IMG/VR virus record: IMGVR_UViG_3300021197_001426
Span: 1 to 52,423 of that record
Reading direction: 5' to 3' (one strand)
Length of the DNA stretch: 52,423 bases
Origin: a virus
Part shown: piece by piece, positions 48,615 to 52,423 of the stretch
Layout: each line of letters opens with the position of its first letter
How positions within the stretch are numbered: position 1 is the first letter of the stretch
Program-made: the position numbers and the translations under genes
Notes under the pieces: model-generated
What the model saw: the letters and a program-made list of their open reading frames with translations, nothing else
Told to the model about the DNA's origin: nothing
The model's database searches: none

Positions 48615-49307
48615 CTATTGTTTGATATAAACAAATTTATCTATGCGTTGTATGTTATCACCGGTCATCATTTGTATTATCAACAGTGTTTTGAGATCTC
48701 TAACATGAAAATAATATCCATATACGTAATCTTCATTTTTACAACTTTCACGTGCTCTTGTACCCATTGATGCAAGTTTTGGATTACGTTCTATCCATTT
48801 GGCAAGTGCTGCAACACCTTTTTTATTTCCAAGAGTAACTTTGTATTCATACTGAGGAGGTTTGTTTACTATAATAGCATTTTTTTCAGAACTCAGTGCT
48901 TGTATAGTTTCAGGATTTGGCTCCCAAAACTCAGTGTATTTTTGTCTAAGTTTGTTTCCTAAGTCTACCAACATTTTTCGATTGTTACTATAGATTGATA
49001 AATCGTTAAAACTGCATCTTATTTTATAATCAGTGTGTTTGAGTAAATGTCTGTAAATATCAATAGCATCCCAAAAATGCTCAACAGGAATAACATCGTT
49101 GTAGGTTGTTGTTAATGGTATTTCAACCTTCCAATCGTGATTTGAAGGAACATAATGTTTGTTAACTTCATCAAGTTTGCGTCTAGCATATTTTAAACTT
49201 CCGTCTGTTTGAAACTCTGTTCTAAAATAACTTGCACAACAGTTCACTATGGCAAGTTTATAAAAGTATTTGCCATAGTGTAGTTTTTTAGTTTCATACA
49301 GTCTCAT
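48615..49307 (-). CDS. Conserved phage protein, unknown function
   Basis: A 230-residue basic protein starting MRLYETKKLHYGKYFYKLAI. It alternates strand and helix (FWDAIDIYRHLLKHTDYKIR, then DLGNKLRQKYTEFWEPNPET), with a C-terminal GYYFHVRDLKTLLIIQMMTG. I recall it in marine phages without a function. It overlaps clpA by 14 bases and so is translated with it. Confidence 0.65.
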   Translation of the reverse strand: MRLYETKKLHYGKYFYKLAIVNCCASYFRTEFQTDGSLKYARRKLDEVNKHYVPSNHDWKVEIPLTTTYNDVIPVEHFWDAIDIYRHLLKHTDYKIRCSFNDLSIYSNNRKMLVDLGNKLRQKYTEFWEPNPETIQALSSEKNAIIVNKPPQYEYKVTLGNKKGVAALAKWIERNPKLASMGTRARESCKNEDYVYGYYFHVRDLKTLLIIQMMTGDNIQRIDKFVYIKQ

Positions 49308-51537
49308 ATTCTATTTCACAATCGAGTTTGATTTCTTTCTCTCGATAATCAATAGTAACACTGCCACCAGCTTTTAGATCACCAAACAACATTTGACGAC
49401 TAAGCGGACGTTTGATTTCATTGTCAATAACACGTTGTAAAGGACGAGCGCCCATTTTAGGATCAAATCCTTTGTCTACAAGATAATCAAGAGCATCATC
49501 TGTGATGTTGATAGCAATATCTTTTTTCTGTACTTGTGTTTTAAGTTCAACAAGAAACTTGCCAACAATCTTCAGCATGACTTCTTTGCTGAGTTTGCCA
49601 AACGTAATAACACCATCTAGTCTATTTCTAAACTCTGGAGTAAAGAACTTTTTAAGATCAACATCGTCATAATCTTTTTCCATACTGTCACTAAATCCAA
49701 TAGTATTCTTTTCTGCCTCTTGCGCACCCAAGTTTGTTGTAAGAATAAGTGTACAGTTGCGAGCATCTGCTTCTTTGCCATTGGAACCTGTAATCTTGCC
49801 ATTGTCCATAATCTGTAGTAGTATGCTACTTACATCCGGATGTGCTTTTTCAATCTCGTCTAATAGCAACACACAGTTGGGATTCTCTTGAATCTTATCA
49901 ATCAATAAGCCGCCAGCATTGTCTTCGTATCCAACATATCCCGGAGGTGATCCGATTAGTTTACTAATACTATGTTTTTCTTGATATTCACTCATATCAA
50001 ACCGTACAAGTTTTACACCAAGTTGGTTACTAAGTTGTTTGGCAAGTTCAGTTTTACCTACACCTGTTGGGCCCATAAACACAAAACTTCCTACTGGTTT
50101 GTTGTCACTTTTAAGTCCTGCTTGACTTACAAGTATTTTGTCAACAATGTCGTCAATTGCTTTATCTTGACCGTATACAACTTTCTTCAAGTTATCTTCC
50201 AAGTGTGCTAGGTTTTCACTTTCACGCTCTTTTACTTGTTCTTCAGGAAGTTTAATCATTTTTGCAAGTTCGTACTGAATACTATCTTTGGTTACAACTT
50301 TGTCTTTAGTAATATCACGTACTTTAAATCTTGCACATGCTACGTCAATCAAATCAATAGCTTTGTCAGGAAGTTTTTTATCGTTTTGATATTTTATACT
50401 TAAATCAACTGCTGCTTCAAGTGCCTCGTGTTGAATATCAACACTATGAAACTCTTCGTAGTATGTTTTAATACCTTCGAGGATTTTTAGTGTAGTTTCT
50501 CTATCTGGTTCGTCAACACTTACTCTCTGGAATCGGCGCATAAGAGCCCGATCCTTTTCAAAGAACTTGCGATATTCTTCCCAAGTAGTTGAAGCAACAA
50601 CATTGATATTTCCTTTTGCAAGTGCAGGTTTTAACATATTAGCCAAATCATTTGATCCACCACTGCCGCTGGCGCCTGCACCACTAATCATGTGTGCTTC
50701 GTCGATAAACATAATAGTTTTGCCTTTGCCTTTTAACCCTGCAAGTACCATTTTAAAACGTTCTTCAAAGTCGCCGCGATATTTTGATCCAGCAAGCATA
50801 GCGCCAATGTCTAAACTAAACACTCGGTATTCTTTTAGAAACTCTGGCACATTTCCGTTAACAATCTGATAAGCAAGACCTTCTGCAATAGCAGTTTTAC
50901 CAACACCCGGATCGCCAACAATAAGAACATTTGATTTTGTACGGCGGCCTAATGCAAGAGCAACTTGTTCGATTTCTTCATCTCTACCAATCACTGGATC
51001 AATCTTATTCATACTAACTTGTTGATTTAGATCTGTAGTAAAATCTCGTAGTGCTTTATTAGCAATGCCTTTGTTTTCGTTTTCGTCCTGGTTCTCATAT
51101 ATTTCTGTTTCTGCACTAATATAGTTCTGAAACTTTTCTTTGTCAATGCCAACTTTTTGTGTAATAAAGTATGCCCAACTTTTCTTTTCAGTCAAGATAC
51201 TAATAAACACATCAGCAATAGTAATATCGTTTCTGCCTTGGAAAAGTACTTGTGTAAATGCACGATTTAAAACACGTTCTACTGTGGTAGTTTTCTTTGG
51301 TTTATATTTCTTTTCTTCAATCTTAATATCATTTAGATTTGTTGTTAGATAGCTTTCTAGTTCTTTACGCATATGTTCAGCGTCTGCACCATAACCTGTT
51401 ATCAAGGTTCCGAATGTTTCTTCGCAGAGCATAGAAAATAGTAAATGTTCTAATGTAATATATTCGTGCTGAAGTTTCTTAGCATCGTTAACTGCTTTAT
51501 CAAACACTGCCTGTAACTCTCTTGATGGTTCAACCAT
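49294..51537 (-). CDS. clpA: ClpA-type AAA+ unfoldase with ClpP-docking motif
   Basis: A 747-residue protein, near E. coli ClpA (758). N domain (about 1-140) starts ELQAVFDKAVNDAKKLQHEY. The first AAA+ domain has Walker A GDPGVGKT (208-215) and Walker B MFIDEAH (276-282); the second has GPTGVGKT (489-496) and LLLDEIE (557-563). In the second domain IGF (about 613-615, TIGFSDS) lies where ClpA has the ClpP-binding tripeptide (IGL in E. coli), before FTPEFRNRLD. ClpB lacks this loop and has a long middle domain, which is absent here. No clpP or clpS is visible, so it would use host ClpP. It overlaps deformylase by 8 bases. Confidence 0.92.
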   Translation of the reverse strand: MVEPSRELQAVFDKAVNDAKKLQHEYITLEHLLFSMLCEETFGTLITGYGADAEHMRKELESYLTTNLNDIKIEEKKYKPKKTTTVERVLNRAFTQVLFQGRNDITIADVFISILTEKKSWAYFITQKVGIDKEKFQNYISAETEIYENQDENENKGIANKALRDFTTDLNQQVSMNKIDPVIGRDEEIEQVALALGRRTKSNVLIVGDPGVGKTAIAEGLAYQIVNGNVPEFLKEYRVFSLDIGAMLAGSKYRGDFEERFKMVLAGLKGKGKTIMFIDEAHMISGAGASGSGGSNDLANMLKPALAKGNINVVASTTWEEYRKFFEKDRALMRRFQRVSVDEPDRETTLKILEGIKTYYEEFHSVDIQHEALEAAVDLSIKYQNDKKLPDKAIDLIDVACARFKVRDITKDKVVTKDSIQYELAKMIKLPEEQVKERESENLAHLEDNLKKVVYGQDKAIDDIVDKILVSQAGLKSDNKPVGSFVFMGPTGVGKTELAKQLSNQLGVKLVRFDMSEYQEKHSISKLIGSPPGYVGYEDNAGGLLIDKIQENPNCVLLLDEIEKAHPDVSSILLQIMDNGKITGSNGKEADARNCTLILTTNLGAQEAEKNTIGFSDSMEKDYDDVDLKKFFTPEFRNRLDGVITFGKLSKEVMLKIVGKFLVELKTQVQKKDIAINITDDALDYLVDKGFDPKMGARPLQRVIDNEIKRPLSRQMLFGDLKAGGSVTIDYREKEIKLDCEIEYETV

Positions 51538-52054
51538 TAACTTTTTTTCCTTTTTTTAGACGCTTTTTTTCTGCCATGTCTAGTTTTAGTTTGCTGACTC
51601 TATCAATAAACTGAATACCATACAAATGATCATATTCGTGTAGAAATATTCGTGCATCGATATCGTCGTACTTTGCTTCTATATGTATAACATCCTTTAG
51701 GTCAGATGTCAAGGTATCAAATTCGACCATTACACTAACTGGCCGTCTTACTTTTAATATTAAATCTGGATGACTTAAACATCCTTCAACACCTGCTTCG
51801 ATTTCTTCACTCAGTCCTTTGATAATAGGATTCATTACAATAACAGGATCTCCGTGTTTTTTGTTTAGTAATGCCTTCATTACAAAGATCTGCATAGGAA
51901 ACCCAACTTGATTTGCACTTAATCCTAATCCGCTGTGTTTGTTCATTAGTTCAATCATATCTACTGCAACAGGCGCAGGATGCATTTGTTCAAAATCAAA
52001 TCTTTCAAGTTTTGTTTCTAGTCTACCATCAGGTGCCAGTAGTAGTTCCATCAT
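51530..52054 (-). CDS. def: Peptide deformylase
   Basis: A 174-residue protein, near bacterial size. The three motifs are GLSANQVG (motif 1), EGCLSHP (motif 2, with the metal Cys) and HEYDHLYG (motif 3, two metal His and Glu). The basic C terminus (KKRLKKGKKVNG) is longer than in many cyanophage deformylases. It removes the formyl group from nascent proteins. Many marine phages carry such genes, possibly to keep photosystem or other short-lived proteins made; here the role is unknown. Start at ATG 52052-52054. Confidence 0.95.
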   Translation of the reverse strand: MMELLLAPDGRLETKLERFDFEQMHPAPVAVDMIELMNKHSGLGLSANQVGFPMQIFVMKALLNKKHGDPVIVMNPIIKGLSEEIEAGVEGCLSHPDLILKVRRPVSVMVEFDTLTSDLKDVIHIEAKYDDIDARIFLHEYDHLYGIQFIDRVSKLKLDMAEKKRLKKGKKVNG

Positions 52055-52423
52055 TTATTTTCCTTATTGTGTCTAGTGTTTCCCAATCTTCTATTTTGGG
52101 AGTAGTTCCTTTTATTTCTAAATACATATTACCGTTTCTACGGCCATTTATATCAGGTAACCCATGTCCTGCAATACTCATTATGGTTCCAGGATTTGTG
52201 CCAGCTGGTATTTTTACATTTACATCTTTTCCTGCCAAATCGGTTATTATAACATTTGTACCTAATATTAGTTGTAATACATTTATACTACACTTTGTTC
52301 GAATATGCGACCTATCTCTTATAAAATCTGGATGATTTTCTACGATTATTTGTACGTTTAAATCGCCTCTTGGAAGTTGACGAATTGAATCATCACCTAG
52401 TCCTTGATAACGCATTATTATTC
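52029..52423 (-). CDS. DnaJ C-terminal domain protein, 5' end cut by window edge
   Basis: The frame is open to the right edge (codons for I-I precede MRYQGLG), so the true start is outside. Visible are about 130 residues: YQGLGDDSIRQLPRGDLNVQ, HPDFIRDRSHIRTKCSINVL, VNVKIPAGTNPGTIMSIAGH and GLPDINGRRNGNMYLEIKG, the two beta-sandwich substrate-binding domains of DnaJ. The J domain, needed to stimulate DnaK, and any zinc finger would be upstream. A phage DnaJ would act with host DnaK. It is coupled to deformylase by a 26-base overlap. Confidence 0.85.
   Translation of the reverse strand, partial: IIMRYQGLGDDSIRQLPRGDLNVQIIVENHPDFIRDRSHIRTKCSINVLQLILGTNVIITDLAGKDVNVKIPAGTNPGTIMSIAGHGLPDINGRRNGNMYLEIKGTTPKIEDWETLDTIRKINDGTTTGT

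Noticed and set aside
48608-48615. GATAAATA next to the 48603 start
   Set aside because: Only 5 bases from the ATG, leaving no room for a leader or ribosome-binding site.
1-52423. tRNA genes, CRISPR arrays, insertion sequences, attachment sites
   Set aside because: No cloverleaf, repeat-spacer pattern, transposase or integrase was seen; gaps are too short to hold them.

Overview
The window reads as part of the genome of a tailed, T4-like marine myovirus. It is AT-rich and almost completely coding (the largest gaps are about 100-115 bases), and every gene I can support lies on the minus strand with start/stop overlaps of 1-30 bases. T4-type hallmarks are a family B DNA polymerase (gp43-like), a sliding clamp (gp45-like), a FEN/RNase H-type 5' nuclease, a DsbA-like DNA-binding protein, T4-type late promoter motifs (TATAAATA and one-base variants), and a run of proteins that look like internal head proteins with capsid-targeting N termini. 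Many small proteins resemble, from memory, conserved genes of cyanophages and pelagiphages. No photosystem gene, tRNA gene or CRISPR array is visible, and the host cannot be named from this window.

Layout, left to right (transcription runs right to left). 1-4.6 kb: a subtilase cut by the left edge, a tail-fibre-like protein, and a three-gene unit framed by an exact TATAAATA motif and a hairpin terminator. 4.6-8.1 kb: a VWA/HExxH protein and a MoxR ATPase with their own promoters, then small genes including an Smr-domain protein. 8.1-14.9 kb: 5' nuclease, class I fructose-bisphosphate aldolase, HAD-like phosphatase, QueE and FolE, with many small genes. 14.9-22.5 kb: phosphoribosyltransferase, MetK, then an unusual cassette of L-arginine amidinotransferase, short PLP enzyme, two paralogous Fe(II)/2OG-type oxygenases, a radical SAM protein and a putative glycosyltransferase-like protein. 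22.5-31.5 kb: GalE, a YhhQ-type queuosine-precursor transporter, a GT4 glycosyltransferase, QueD, a DpdA-like transglycosylase, sliding clamp, UDP-sugar dehydrogenase, eukaryotic-type phosphomannomutase and a cytidylyltransferase. 31.5-38.3 kb: DNA polymerase followed upstream by a second radical SAM/GT-like group, a DsbA-like gene, a GNAT-like protein and a protein of unknown fold. 38.3-48.6 kb: large and small virion-type proteins with capsid-targeting-like N termini, prohead-protease-like sites and Cys/Lys-rich tails. 48.6-52.4 kb: ClpA with an IGF ClpP-docking motif, peptide deformylase, and a DnaJ C-terminal fragment cut by the right edge.

How the genes may work together: FolE, QueD, QueE, YhhQ and DpdA point to 7-deazaguanine modification of phage DNA; MetK could supply SAM to QueE and the three other radical SAM enzymes; ClpA, deformylase and DnaJ suggest control of host proteostasis; the aldolase and nucleotide-sugar genes suggest redirected carbon metabolism or glycan synthesis. 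Seven sigma70-like promoters (TTGACA/T, 16-17 bases, TATAAT-like) precede early-type genes, whereas the T4-late motifs mostly precede virion-type genes. Function calls rest on motifs read by eye; no database search was run.
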